Of a stretch of DNA of 64,000 bases, positions 1 through 7,491 are shown one piece after another. The DNA comes from an uncultured Clostridia bacterium. Its GTDB lineage: Bacteria; Bacillota; Clostridia; Christensenellales; UBA1242. The position numbers and the translations under genes were made by a program. Where the stretch lies: assembly GCA_934757845.1 (NCBI GenBank), contig CAKVLQ010000002.1, forward strand, positions 124,001 through 188,000, in the 5' to 3' direction. The notes beneath the pieces are model-generated. The model searched no databases. It was not told where the DNA came from and saw nothing but the letters and a program-made list of their open reading frames with translations. Every line of letters starts with the position of its first letter. Position 1 is the first letter of the stretch.

Positions 1-323
1 ATCCAAACATTTTTGTTGCTGGGCAATTAAGTGGTGTTGAAGGCTATGTTGAATCAATTTCAAGTGGGCTTTATGCGGGAATAAATATGTTTAATCACAT
101 AACGGGAAAAGAGCCTTTTATTTTGCCAAATTTCACTTGTGTTGGTGGGCTTCCTTATTTTATTACTCACGCAAATCCAAAGCATTTTCAGCCTATGAAC
201 ACAAATTTTGGTGTTATTATGACAAATATTGATAGACAAATTTGCAAAAATAAGTTAGAATTAGTTAATAATAGTTTAGAATATATTAACAAAATTAAAG
301 GAGAAATTAATGGAACAACTTAA
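1..323 (+). CDS. trmFO: TrmFO, C-terminal part (5' end outside window)
   Basis: Folate-dependent tRNA (uracil-54-C5) methyltransferase that makes m5U54 in the T loop using methylenetetrahydrofolate and FAD. The reading frame is open from base 3 and holds the family's C-terminal signature: GQLSGVEGYVES, then SGLYAGIN, and HFQPMNTNFG near the end. About 107 residues of a usual ~435-residue protein are present. It overlaps the hslV start by 14 nt, so the two are translationally linked. In many Bacillota trmFO heads a trmFO-xerC-hslV-hslU-codY operon; here xerC and codY are missing from that position. Identification is firm; only the end is visible. Confidence 0.93.
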   Translation, partial: PNIFVAGQLSGVEGYVESISSGLYAGINMFNHITGKEPFILPNFTCVGGLPYFITHANPKHFQPMNTNFGVIMTNIDRQICKNKLELVNNSLEYINKIKGEINGTT

Positions 324-846
324 AGGAACAACGATTGTTGCAGTTAAAAGAAACAATGAAACAGTTATTGCGGGCGATGGGCAAGTTACAATGAGCCAAA
401 GCGTTATTATGAAAAACAATGCTGTTAAAGTTAGAAGGATTTATAATGATAAAGTTATCATCGGATTTGCAGGCTCGGTTGCCGATGCTTTCAGTTTAAG
501 TTCAAGGTTTGAAGAAATGCTTAACAAATTTTCGGGCAACCTTATGCGAAGTGCGGTTGAACTTGCTGTTCAATTTAGGCGTGATGAAATTGCAAGAAAG
601 TTAGAAGCAATGATGATTTGTGCCGACAAAGACAAAATTTTGGTTATTAGTGGAACAGGTGAAGTTGTTGAACCAGACGGGGATATTTGTGCGATTGGAA
701 GTGGCGGAAACTATGCTTATGCCGCAGCAAAAGCACTTATGGAAAACACAAAACTATCAAGTGAAGAAATTGCCAAAAAAGCACTTAATATTGCTTCTAG
801 CATTTGTGTTTATACTAACGACCACATAACACTAGAAAAAGTTTAA
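310..846 (+). CDS. hslV: ATP-dependent protease peptidase subunit HslV (ClpQ)
   Basis: Proteolytic core of the HslUV (ClpYQ) cytoplasmic protease; forms double hexamers capped by HslU. The sequence MEQLKGTTIVAV followed by AGDGQVT is typical. Thr7 after the short propeptide MEQLKG is the expected N-terminal nucleophile (compare MTTIV in E. coli), so this is a threonine enzyme rather than the serine type of Bacillus CodW. At 178 residues it has normal length. The start is chosen for the AAAGGAG six bases upstream. It lies between trmFO (14-nt overlap) and hslU (10-nt gap), one operon. Confidence 0.95.
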   Translation: MEQLKGTTIVAVKRNNETVIAGDGQVTMSQSVIMKNNAVKVRRIYNDKVIIGFAGSVADAFSLSSRFEEMLNKFSGNLMRSAVELAVQFRRDEIARKLEAMMICADKDKILVISGTGEVVEPDGDICAIGSGGNYAYAAAKALMENTKLSSEEIAKKALNIASSICVYTNDHITLEKV

Positions 847-856
847 GGAGAAGAAT

Positions 857-2164
857 ATGAATTTAAGCCCAAAACAAATAGTAAATGAACTTGACAAATA
901 TATAATTGGTCAAAGTGAAGCAAAAAAAGCCGTGGCAGTTGCTTTAAGAAACAGATATAGAAGAAGCAAACTTCCACAAGAACTTCAAGAAGAAATAACT
1001 CCAAAAAATATTATCATGAAAGGTCCAACAGGGGTGGGGAAAACCGAAATTGCAAGGAGACTAGCAAAACTTGTTAAGGCACCTTTTGTTAAAGTTGAAG
1101 CAACAAAATTTACCGAAGTTGGTTATGTTGGCAGAGATTGCGAAAGCATGATAAGAGATTTGGTTGAAGTGTCTGTTAGAATGGTTAAAGAAGAAAAAAT
1201 GCAAAGCGTTAAAGAAAAAGCATTGCCAAGTGTTTATAACAGGCTTTTTAATGTTGTTTATCCAATTAAAAAAGACCCTAATGCACTTATAGACGAAGAT
1301 AAAGACCGAATTAGAAAGGCATTAGAAAGTGGCGAATACGACAATGACACAATAGAACTTGATGTTCAAGTTAAACCACAAGCAATGGAAATTTCTATTG
1401 CAAGTGCAAACGAAATCAATCTTGGCGATATTTTTTCAAATATGATGCCTGGCGGGGCAAGAAAACGCCGAAAAATGACTGTTAAACAAGCAAAACAAGA
1501 ACTTTTGGACGAAGAAAGTTCAAAACTTATTGATATGGAAAGTGTTAACAGTGAAGCAATAAAAAGGGCTGAACAAGAAGGCATAATTTTTATTGATGAA
1601 ATTGACAAAATTGCAGTTAAAGGCAGTTCTAATAACCAAGATGTTTCTCGTGAAGGTGTTCAACGGGATATTCTTCCATTTGTTGAAGGTTGTTCAGTTA
1701 CAACAAAATATGGAACAATAAAAACCGATTACATTTTATTTATTGCAGCGGGGGCATTCCATATTGCAGCAGTTGAAAATTTAATTCCTGAACTTCAAGG
1801 AAGATTTCCAATTAGAGTTGAACTTACAAATTTAACAAAAGATGATTTTGTTAAAATTTTAACCGAACCTAAAAATGCAATTACTATGCAATATGAACAA
1901 CTTTTGAAAGTTGATAACATTGAACTTGAATTTACAAAAGATGCTATTGAAGAAATTGCTTTAATATCCGAGCATGAAAATGAAACAGGCGAAAATATTG
2001 GGGCAAGAAGATTGCACACAATTATTGAAAAACTTATTGAAGATATAAGTTTTAATGCGGACGGAAGTTTTGAACCTTTTAAAATGACAATAGATAAGGC
2101 TTATGTTGACAAAACTTTTGATTCAACAATCAAAAAATTTGATTTAACAAAATTTATTTTATAA
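857..2164 (+). CDS. hslU: HslU (ClpY) AAA+ ATPase subunit
   Basis: AAA+ unfoldase that feeds substrates into HslV. The Walker A motif GPTGVGKT lies at residues 56-63 and the Walker B motif IIFIDEID at about 244-251. Between them is a charged, less conserved insertion with LDEES, as expected for the substrate-binding I domain. The sensor-2 region ENIGARRLHT is near residue 380. The length of 435 residues is close to the family norm of 440-470. The N-terminal SPKQIVNELDKYIIGQ is typical of HslU. The gene is followed by a hairpin terminator that closes the trmFO-hslV-hslU operon. Confidence 0.96.
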   Translation: MNLSPKQIVNELDKYIIGQSEAKKAVAVALRNRYRRSKLPQELQEEITPKNIIMKGPTGVGKTEIARRLAKLVKAPFVKVEATKFTEVGYVGRDCESMIRDLVEVSVRMVKEEKMQSVKEKALPSVYNRLFNVVYPIKKDPNALIDEDKDRIRKALESGEYDNDTIELDVQVKPQAMEISIASANEINLGDIFSNMMPGGARKRRKMTVKQAKQELLDEESSKLIDMESVNSEAIKRAEQEGIIFIDEIDKIAVKGSSNNQDVSREGVQRDILPFVEGCSVTTKYGTIKTDYILFIAAGAFHIAAVENLIPELQGRFPIRVELTNLTKDDFVKILTEPKNAITMQYEQLLKVDNIELEFTKDAIEEIALISEHENETGENIGARRLHTIIEKLIEDISFNADGSFEPFKMTIDKAYVDKTFDSTIKKFDLTKFIL

Positions 2165-2169
2165 CAGAA

Positions 2170-2196
2170 AAATCTCATTAATTTGAGATTTTTTTA
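2170..2196 (+). terminator. Rho-independent terminator after hslU
   Basis: Inverted repeat AATCTCA / TGAGATT with a six-base loop, followed directly by a run of seven T. It sits 6 bases after the hslU stop and before the tcdA promoter. Confidence 0.85.
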
Positions 2197-2203
2197 TAGA
2201 TTT

Positions 2204-2232
2204 TTGACTTTTTAACATAATTTTGTTATAAT
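2204..2232 (+). promoter_or_regulatory. Promoter of tcdA, probably giving a leaderless mRNA
   Basis: TTGACT, a 17-bp spacer, then TATAAT. The -10 ends six bases before the tcdA ATG, so the usual start of transcription falls on or next to the A of the start codon. No Shine-Dalgarno sequence is present. Confidence 0.7.
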
Positions 2233-2238
2233 TAAAAT

Positions 2239-2928
2239 ATGAGTGCATTTGAACGAACAATAAATTTGATTGGGGAAGAAAACTTTAATAAAATTCAAAG
2301 CAAAAAAATAATTGTTTTTGGTGTTGGTGGTGTTGGTGGTTATGTTGTTGAAATGCTTGTTAGAAGTGGCGTTAACAATTTAACTATTATTGATTTTGAT
2401 AAGGTTAATGAAAGCAACTTAAACAGGCAAATTGTGGCACTAAATTCAACACTAGATTTTTATAAGGTTTCGGCTTTTAAAAATAGGATTTTAGACATTA
2501 ATCCTTGCATAAATTTGCATATTTCAAACGAGCGTGTTTGTGAGCAAAATTTAGACGATTTTTATCTTTCTCAATATGACCTTGTTATTGATTGCATTGA
2601 TAGTTTTAAGGATAAACTTGCCTTAATTGAATATTGCACAAATAATGGCATAAATATAATTTCGTCTATGGGGGCAGGCAACAGATATAAGCAAACAACA
2701 TTCAAAATCATGGATATATACAAAACTCAAAACAACGCTTTAGCACGAAAATTAAGGTTGGAACTTCGAAAAAAGGGCATCAAAAAACTTTTAGTTTGTT
2801 CAACCGACAGCCCAAGCGATAATGAAACAGACAAAACAAAAGTGTTTTCTATAAGTTATAATGTTGCACTTTGTGGCGTTACTATTGCAAGTTTTGTTAT
2901 TAACAGCATAATTGAAAATAAGTTTTAG
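2239..2928 (+). CDS. tcdA: tRNA threonylcarbamoyladenosine dehydratase (ThiF/MoeB/HesA superfamily)
   Basis: E1-like enzyme expected to cyclise t6A37 of tRNA to ct6A in an ATP-dependent reaction. It has the nucleotide-binding GVGGVGGYVVEML at about 30-42, then the acidic IIDFDKV and the Arg finger region NLNRQI, followed by the DCIDSFKDKL segment. At 229 residues it matches TcdA/CsdL rather than the longer MoeB or ThiF, and it lacks a rhodanese domain. The ATG start is set by the promoter geometry because no ribosome binding site exists. The gene is alone between terminator and thioredoxin promoter. Confidence 0.85.
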   Translation: MSAFERTINLIGEENFNKIQSKKIIVFGVGGVGGYVVEMLVRSGVNNLTIIDFDKVNESNLNRQIVALNSTLDFYKVSAFKNRILDINPCINLHISNERVCEQNLDDFYLSQYDLVIDCIDSFKDKLALIEYCTNNGINIISSMGAGNRYKQTTFKIMDIYKTQNNALARKLRLELRKKGIKKLLVCSTDSPSDNETDKTKVFSISYNVALCGVTIASFVINSIIENKF

Positions 2929-2997
2929 ATTTAGATTGTTGTTTTCAAATTTCAAGCAAAAAATTGATAATAATTATATAATATTTATGCATATTTT

Positions 2998-3011
2998 TGA
3001 ATAATTATTCA
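2998..3011 (+). promoter_or_regulatory. Perfect ARG-box-like palindrome upstream of thioredoxin
   Basis: TGAATAATTATTCA is a 14-bp perfect palindrome that fits the general ArgR operator core TGAATWWWWATTCA without mismatch. It lies 76 bases before the thioredoxin start. argR itself, at 34250, has similar boxes (TGCATAATTATTCA). ArgR binding is inferred from the motif only. Confidence 0.45.
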
Positions 3012-3086
3012 TTTTTAAATTTTTGCTTTATCATTTTAAAAAACACAAAATTTGAGCATAATATTTTAAATAAAAAGGAGAGAATT

Positions 3087-3401
3087 ATGAAAGAAATTAA
3101 ACACATTGGAATTGAAGAATTTAACGACATTGTTATGGAAAAAGGCGAAACTGTTTTGGTCGACTTTTTTGCAACTTGGTGCGGACCATGCAAAATGCTT
3201 GCTCCAATTTTGGAAGAAGTGAATAAAGATCTTGATAGTGAGCAAATTTGCAAAGTCGATATTGATGAAAGTTTTGACCTTGCAAAAAGTTACGGTGTTA
3301 TGAGCGTTCCAACACTAATTTTGTTTAAAGACGGGCTTGAAGTTAAACGGGCTATTGGATTAAAAAACAAAGATTTTATTCTTGATATGATAAAAAATTA
3401 A
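3087..3401 (+). CDS. trxA: Thioredoxin
   Basis: Small cytoplasmic dithiol protein that reduces protein disulfides. Active site WCGPC at residues 29-33 inside FFATWCGPCKMLAPI, and the cis-proline loop SVPTLILF later. It has 104 residues, normal for thioredoxin. The frame stays open upstream to 2997, but the ATG at 3087 is preferred because AAAAAGGAGAG stands seven bases before it. A thioredoxin reductase is not adjacent. A perfect ARG-box-like palindrome lies upstream, so arginine-linked control is possible but unproven. Confidence 0.93.
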   Translation: MKEIKHIGIEEFNDIVMEKGETVLVDFFATWCGPCKMLAPILEEVNKDLDSEQICKVDIDESFDLAKSYGVMSVPTLILFKDGLEVKRAIGLKNKDFILDMIKN

Positions 3402-3471
3402 ATTTTGCATTTTGAATGTATAATCTTTTTGTTTTTATTTTGTTTTTTGCAAACAAAATCAAATTTGACTA

Positions 3472-3500
3472 TTGACAAAAATTGGTTAAAGTGATAGCAT
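3472..3500 (+). promoter_or_regulatory. Promoter of the cysteine desulfurase operon
   Basis: Consensus TTGACA, 17-bp spacer, TAGCAT as a weak -10. Transcription would start about ten bases before the ATG, just keeping the GGAGAG ribosome binding site. Confidence 0.55.
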
Positions 3501-3516
3501 TTTAATAGGAGAGATT

Positions 3517-4695
3517 ATGGAAAGAAAAGTTTATTTAGATTCGGCAGCAACAACTTATGTTAACAGCGAAGTTTTGGCAGAAATGATGCCAATGTTCAAC
3601 TCTAATTTTGCAAATCCATCAAGTTTGCATATGTATGGTCAAAACGCTTGTGCAAAAGTTGATGAAGCACGAGAAAGAATTGCAAAAACAATCAATGCAA
3701 AACCAAATGAAATTTATTTTACTTCTGGTGGAACAGAAGCAAACAACTGGGCAATTAGAGGATTAGCGTATGCCAACAAAAGCAAAGGCAATCATATTAT
3801 CACATCAAAAATTGAACATCACAGCATTCTTGATGCTTGCAAGCAACTTGAAAGTGAAGGTTTTAGGGTAACTTATCTTGATGTTGATGAAACAGGCATT
3901 GTTAAACTTGCCGACCTTATGCATTATATTTGTGATGACACAATTTTGGTGTCAATTCAAGCCGCAAACAATGAAGTAGGAACGATTGAGCATCTTAAAG
4001 CCATTGCTCAAACTTGCCACGAAAAAGAAGGTATAATTTTTCACACAGATTGCGTTCAAGCTTATTCGCATATAAACATTAATGTCGAAGAAATTGGGAT
4101 TGATGCTTTAACAATTTCAAGCCACAAAATTTATGGTCCAAAAGGGGCTGGGTGCTTGTATGTTAAAAAAGGAATTAAAATTAACAACCTTATTGTTGGT
4201 GGAAATCAAGAAAGAGGCAAACGGGGTGGCACATTAAACACTCCTGCAATAGTAGGCTTTGGAAAAGCAGCTGAAATTGCTTGCCGTGATATGCACGCAG
4301 TTAACACAAAACTTAAAGGATTAAGAGATTATTTGCAAAACGAAATTTGCACAAAAATTGCGGGTGTAAAATTTAATGGGCATCTTCATCAAAGACTTCC
4401 ACATATTTTAAGTTTAAGTTTTGAATGCATTGAAGGCGAAAGCATTTTAACAATGCTAGATTTAGAAGGCATTTGTGTTTCTACTGGCTCGGCTTGCACA
4501 AGTGGGTCGTTAGAACCAAGTTATGTTTTGCAAGCAATGGGCGTTCCTCATGAACTTTCAAACGGAACAATTAGATTTTCAATATTAAAATCAACAACCA
4601 AAGAAGATATTGATTATGTTGTTGAAAAATTAATCAAAATTGTTGAAAAATTAAGGGCTATTTCGCCACTTCAACTTAAAGGAGGAAAGAAATAA
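3517..4695 (+). CDS. iscS: Cysteine desulfurase (NifS/IscS type)
   Basis: PLP enzyme that takes sulfur from cysteine for Fe-S cluster building. N-terminal YLDSAATTYV is the family opening; the PLP lysine is in ISSHKIYGPKG near residue 205; the active-site cysteine is in STGSACTSG near residue 328, within the longer loop of class I NifS/IscS enzymes. At 392 residues it is full length. It is followed by an IscU-like scaffold gene with stop and start sharing one base, so the pair is the ISC-type cluster assembly unit. A second, different desulfurase (nifZ, 50134) pairs with thiI. Confidence 0.93.
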   Translation: MERKVYLDSAATTYVNSEVLAEMMPMFNSNFANPSSLHMYGQNACAKVDEARERIAKTINAKPNEIYFTSGGTEANNWAIRGLAYANKSKGNHIITSKIEHHSILDACKQLESEGFRVTYLDVDETGIVKLADLMHYICDDTILVSIQAANNEVGTIEHLKAIAQTCHEKEGIIFHTDCVQAYSHININVEEIGIDALTISSHKIYGPKGAGCLYVKKGIKINNLIVGGNQERGKRGGTLNTPAIVGFGKAAEIACRDMHAVNTKLKGLRDYLQNEICTKIAGVKFNGHLHQRLPHILSLSFECIEGESILTMLDLEGICVSTGSACTSGSLEPSYVLQAMGVPHELSNGTIRFSILKSTTKEDIDYVVEKLIKIVEKLRAISPLQLKGGKK

Positions 4696-5105
4696 TGTAT
4701 AGTAAACAAGTTATATCACGATTTCAAAATCCTAAAAATGCTGGACTAATTAAAAACGCAAGTGGTGTTGGTGAAGTTGGAAATGCAAAATGTGGCGACA
4801 TTATGCGAATTTATATTAGCGTTGAAAACGGTGTTATTGTTGATGCAAAATTCAAAACCTTTGGTTGCGTGGCTGCCATTGTTTCAACCGACCTTGCTTG
4901 CGACAAACTTAAAGGCAAAACTGTTGAAGATGCACTAAAAATCACAAATGAAGAACTTTTGAAAGAAATGGGTGAAGTTCCAACAAACAAAATTCATTGT
5001 TCTATTCTTGCCAAAGAAGGCATTGAAAACGCAGTTAAAGATTATTATAAAAAACTTGAAAAACTTCAAAAAGAACAAGAAAAACAAGAGCAAAACAAAA
5101 ATTAG
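4695..5105 (+). CDS. iscU: IscU/NifU N-terminal-type Fe-S scaffold
   Basis: Scaffold on which Fe-S clusters are assembled with sulfur from the upstream desulfurase. The three cluster-ligating cysteines are visible in GNAKCGD, KTFGCVAA and IHCSILA; the aspartate next to the first cysteine is kept. It has 136 residues: the IscU-like domain plus a Lys/Glu/Gln-rich tail of about 20 residues that is not part of the fold. It overlaps the iscS stop by one base and ends at a hairpin terminator. This is the short clostridial NifU type without the C-terminal Nfu domain. Confidence 0.9.
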   Translation: MYSKQVISRFQNPKNAGLIKNASGVGEVGNAKCGDIMRIYISVENGVIVDAKFKTFGCVAAIVSTDLACDKLKGKTVEDALKITNEELLKEMGEVPTNKIHCSILAKEGIENAVKDYYKKLEKLQKEQEKQEQNKN

Positions 5106-5134
5106 TGCTTTTGAAATTGGTTTAAATAAAAATT

Positions 5135-5166
5135 GGGAAGAAATTAAAATTTTTCTTCCTTTTTTA
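5135..5166 (+). terminator. Terminator after iscU
   Basis: GGAAGAAA / TTTCTTCC stem with an AT loop followed by a run of T. Confidence 0.75.
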
Positions 5167-5238
5167 AAATTTTTTTGGCAAAAATTTCCTTAGTATTATT
5201 TGCTTTTTTGCAAACAATATTTTTAGGAGGATTTTGAT

Positions 5239-5373
5239 ATGAAAGAATGTTTTACATTTGGTCTGGCAATGGGAATGCTTGTTGGGGCGGTTATCGTTCA
5301 CATGAGCCCAAAAGCACAACAAATTATGGATAAAGGCGAAAAATGCCTTAAAGAGCAAATTAACAACCTATAA
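5239..5373 (+). CDS. Small single-pass membrane protein, 44 residues
   Basis: Short reading frame with a strong ribosome binding site (TTAGGAGG seven bases upstream). The product begins MKECFTFGLAMGMLVGAVIV, one predicted transmembrane helix with small-residue GxxxG-like spacing, followed by a basic/acidic amphipathic tail ending in KEQINNL. It is preceded by the iscU terminator and followed at once by its own terminator, which supports a real one-gene unit. It resembles the short YtxH-like proteins of Bacillota in layout only; no function can be assigned. Confidence 0.7.
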   Translation: MKECFTFGLAMGMLVGAVIVHMSPKAQQIMDKGEKCLKEQINNL

Positions 5374-5397
5374 AAAATGCCTATTTGGCATTTTTTT
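5373..5397 (+). terminator. Terminator after the 44-residue ORF
   Basis: AAAAATGCC / GGCATTTTT with a five-base loop, then T run; begins at the stop codon. Confidence 0.85.
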
Positions 5398-5507
5398 GTA
5401 TAAATCTTTTTGTAAAATTTTTGGTTTTATTCAAAAAAAATTTTTTATTTTAATTATTTATTTGTAAATCTCTTTTGTTTTTGCTAAAATATTTTTGAGG
5501 TTAAACT

Positions 5508-5915
5508 ATGAAAATTATGGGGCTAGACTTTGGAAAGGCAAGAATAGGAATTGCACTTTCAGACATCATGGGCTTTTTGGCTTCGCCTTATGCTACGCTT
5601 TATCGAACGAATGAAAATGAAGACCTTGAATATCTTGACAAAATTATAAAAGAATTTAAGGTTGAAACTGTTGTTATGGGCTATCCGTTTGAAATGACGG
5701 GAAATGCGGGAGATACTTGCAAACTTGTTGAAGACTTTGCACAAAAACTTAAAGATTATTCTAATGTAAAAATTGTTTTTGTTGACGAAAGACTTTCAAG
5801 CGTAGAAGCCGAAGAACAACTTAAATTGACTATAAAAGATTGGAAACAGCGTAAAAAACTTCTTGACCAAGTTTCTGCCAGCATAATTTTGCAAACCTAT
5901 TTAGATTCAAAATAA
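5508..5915 (+). CDS. ruvX: RuvX/YqgF family pre-16S rRNA nuclease
   Basis: RNase H-fold protein of the YqgF family, implicated in 16S rRNA 5' end maturation and formerly called a Holliday-junction resolvase homologue. The N-terminal MGLDFGKARIGIALSD carries the first catalytic Asp; VDERLSSVEAEE carries the Glu; DQVSASIILQTYL near the end carries the last Asp. Length 135 is normal. A GAGG site precedes the ATG. It is followed by a DUF1292 gene, a neighbour pair conserved in Bacillota. Confidence 0.92.
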   Translation: MKIMGLDFGKARIGIALSDIMGFLASPYATLYRTNENEDLEYLDKIIKEFKVETVVMGYPFEMTGNAGDTCKLVEDFAQKLKDYSNVKIVFVDERLSSVEAEEQLKLTIKDWKQRKKLLDQVSASIILQTYLDSK

Positions 5916-5949
5916 CATGTTTTGAATTGTTTAAAAAGGAGATTTTATT

Positions 5950-6264
5950 ATGAATGAAAACGAAGAAAAAAGTGTGTTTGAACAACTATTAGACGAAAAT
6001 GATAACTCTAACATTTTTTTGTATGATGAAAATGAAAAGGAAATTGAATTTGAACAAATTGCAATAATTCCTGTTAAAGAAGATGTATATGCAATTTTAA
6101 AACCAGTAAAACCTATGGAAGGCGTTGGCGAAGATGAAGCCATGGTTTTTGAACTTGAAGAAACTCCAGAAGGCGAAGAACTATTGAATTTACTTGACCC
6201 AGTTGAAGATAGTGATATGATAGATATAGTTTTTGCTGAATACGACAAACTAATGCAAGAATAA
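5950..6264 (+). CDS. DUF1292 family acidic protein
   Basis: Very acidic 104-residue protein with the DUF1292 (YrzB-like) pattern: an N-terminal variable acidic stretch, then EFEQIAIIPVKEDVYAILKP and a C-terminal AMVFELEE and VFAEYDKLM. Function of the family is unknown. It follows ruvX by 34 bases behind a GGAG site, as in many Bacillota, where ruvX, DUF1292 and ireB cluster. No ireB is seen here. Confidence 0.85.
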   Translation: MNENEEKSVFEQLLDENDNSNIFLYDENEKEIEFEQIAIIPVKEDVYAILKPVKPMEGVGEDEAMVFELEETPEGEELLNLLDPVEDSDMIDIVFAEYDKLMQE

Positions 6265-6265
6265 A

Positions 6266-6373
6266 AAAGCGTCGCATAGCTGTGTTTGCTGAAAAAGCCA
6301 CAGAATAGTCATTTACGCCAAGTAAACTCCTATCCTGTGGCTTTTTCGAGCCTTGCTCTGCTCGTTTTTTTAT
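6266..6373 (+). terminator. Large composite hairpin terminator after DUF1292
   Basis: The core is a long stem, AAAAAGCCACAG (6292-6303) with CTGTGGCTTTTT (6335-6346), extended inward by ATAG/CTAT. It is flanked by GCGTCGCATAGC on the left and CTTGCTCTGCTCG followed by seven T on the right. This is more elaborate than the other terminators in the window. Confidence 0.6.
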
Positions 6374-6428
6374 TTTGCATCTATCAACATCTTTTGTGGG
6401 TTTGTGAGATTAATTAGCATTTTGGCTT

Positions 6429-6857
6429 TTAAAAAATTGCAACCACTTTAAAACCTTTTTGGCAAAAGTCGAATAACTCATTGTTTTTTATTGATTTTGT
6501 TATATAAATAATATTATTGCTAAAATGAACTAATGAATAATGATTTACTTCTTTTTCATTTGAACAATCAATAATTTCATCAAAAAAACATTTTTTAGTT
6601 ATATCTATTTTGCCATAATCAAGCAAAACGCAACAAATTGAAATTTCGCATATTTTTTGCGCTGTTCTTAATACTTTTAAGATTTTTTCTTCAATGCTTC
6701 CAACCGAATTGAAAAAAAATCTTTTTATTTTTTTAAATTTTATTAATGCAAGCAAATAATCTTCAATTTTTTCAAAACTCTTTGTTTTTTGTTTTTCAAC
6801 CACAATCGAACAATTTTCCGAAATTGTTTTAAAATATTCTTCTAGGTCCATACTCAT
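6429..6857 (-). CDS. Hypothetical protein, 142 residues
   Basis: No family recognised. The product is a mixed, Lys/Phe/Ile-rich protein with short hydrophobic strands (ICEISICCVLLDY, NNIIYITKSI) and no signal peptide. A good promoter on the minus strand (TTGACA, 18 bp, TAAAAT) ends six bases before the ATG, so the mRNA would be leaderless. It is divergent from the XRE regulator that starts 150 bases away, which suggests shared control. Confidence that it is expressed rests on the promoter. Confidence 0.55.
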   Translation of the reverse strand: MSMDLEEYFKTISENCSIVVEKQKTKSFEKIEDYLLALIKFKKIKRFFFNSVGSIEEKILKVLRTAQKICEISICCVLLDYGKIDITKKCFFDEIIDCSNEKEVNHYSLVHFSNNIIYITKSIKNNELFDFCQKGFKVVAIF

Positions 6858-6863
6858 ATCTTT

Positions 6864-6893
6864 ATTTTAGCATAATGTAGAATGTTATGTCAA
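6864..6893 (-). promoter_or_regulatory. Promoter for the 142-residue hypothetical, leaderless geometry
   Basis: On the minus strand TTGACA (6888-6893), 18 bp, TAAAAT (6864-6869), then six bases to the ATG and no ribosome binding site. Confidence 0.6.
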
Positions 6894-7007
6894 ACTTTTG
6901 TATGCTATTCGTCAGAATAATGCATTATAAATTAAAATTTGTATGTCATAAGTCGGTATAAAATTTGAAATTCATATAATAAATTGTATATAGGGGTGTA
7001 TATTGTT

Positions 7008-7340
7008 ATGAATTTTGAAGAAATAGAAGACTTAAAATTAATACAAGATTTTGCTTTAAGAGAAAATTTTTTTAGAATTAAAAGCGGTTTAAGTGCAAGA
7101 GAATTAAGTTTAAGATTAGGCAAGCACCCAAGTTATATTAATGCATTAGAGGCAAAAGGTTTTGCAATGCCAATAACTATTGTATATAAAATGATTAGAG
7201 AACTTGGAGTTACAACCGAGCAATTTTTTGCTGATGATTATAAAAACTATAACAAAAACAATGAAATATACAATTTAATAAAAAATATGAGTGAAGCTTC
7301 AAAAGATAGTGTTCTTGCAATAATTAAAAACATGAAATAA
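7008..7340 (+). CDS. XRE-family helix-turn-helix regulator
   Basis: 110-residue DNA-binding protein. The helix-turn-helix occupies roughly residues 22-75: RIKSGLSARELSLRLGKHPS then YINALEAKG, continuing into MIRELGVTTEQFF. The C-terminal 35 residues (NNEIYNLIKNMSEASKDSVL) are a typical regulator tail. The frame is open from a TTG at 6984, but the ATG at 7008 with AGGGG upstream is preferred. It faces the 142-residue gene and precedes a Bro-N protein, so this may be a small remnant accessory module. Target unknown. Confidence 0.75.
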   Translation: MNFEEIEDLKLIQDFALRENFFRIKSGLSARELSLRLGKHPSYINALEAKGFAMPITIVYKMIRELGVTTEQFFADDYKNYNKNNEIYNLIKNMSEASKDSVLAIIKNMK

Positions 7341-7491
7341 AATTATTTTTTTATAATAACAAAATTTTTGGAGATAAAATTTTATGATATTAGCCTAAAT
7401 ATGGACATTTTGCACTAGAAAAATTTAATTAATTTTAAAAGTTTTATTTTATCATTATTTTATGATATACTAGAAAAATAGGAGAAAGCAA

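Noticed and set aside
3437..3459. Terminator after thioredoxin
   Set aside because: ATTTTGTTT/AAACAAAAT forms a perfect but pure-AT hairpin without a T run, so it is too weak to call.
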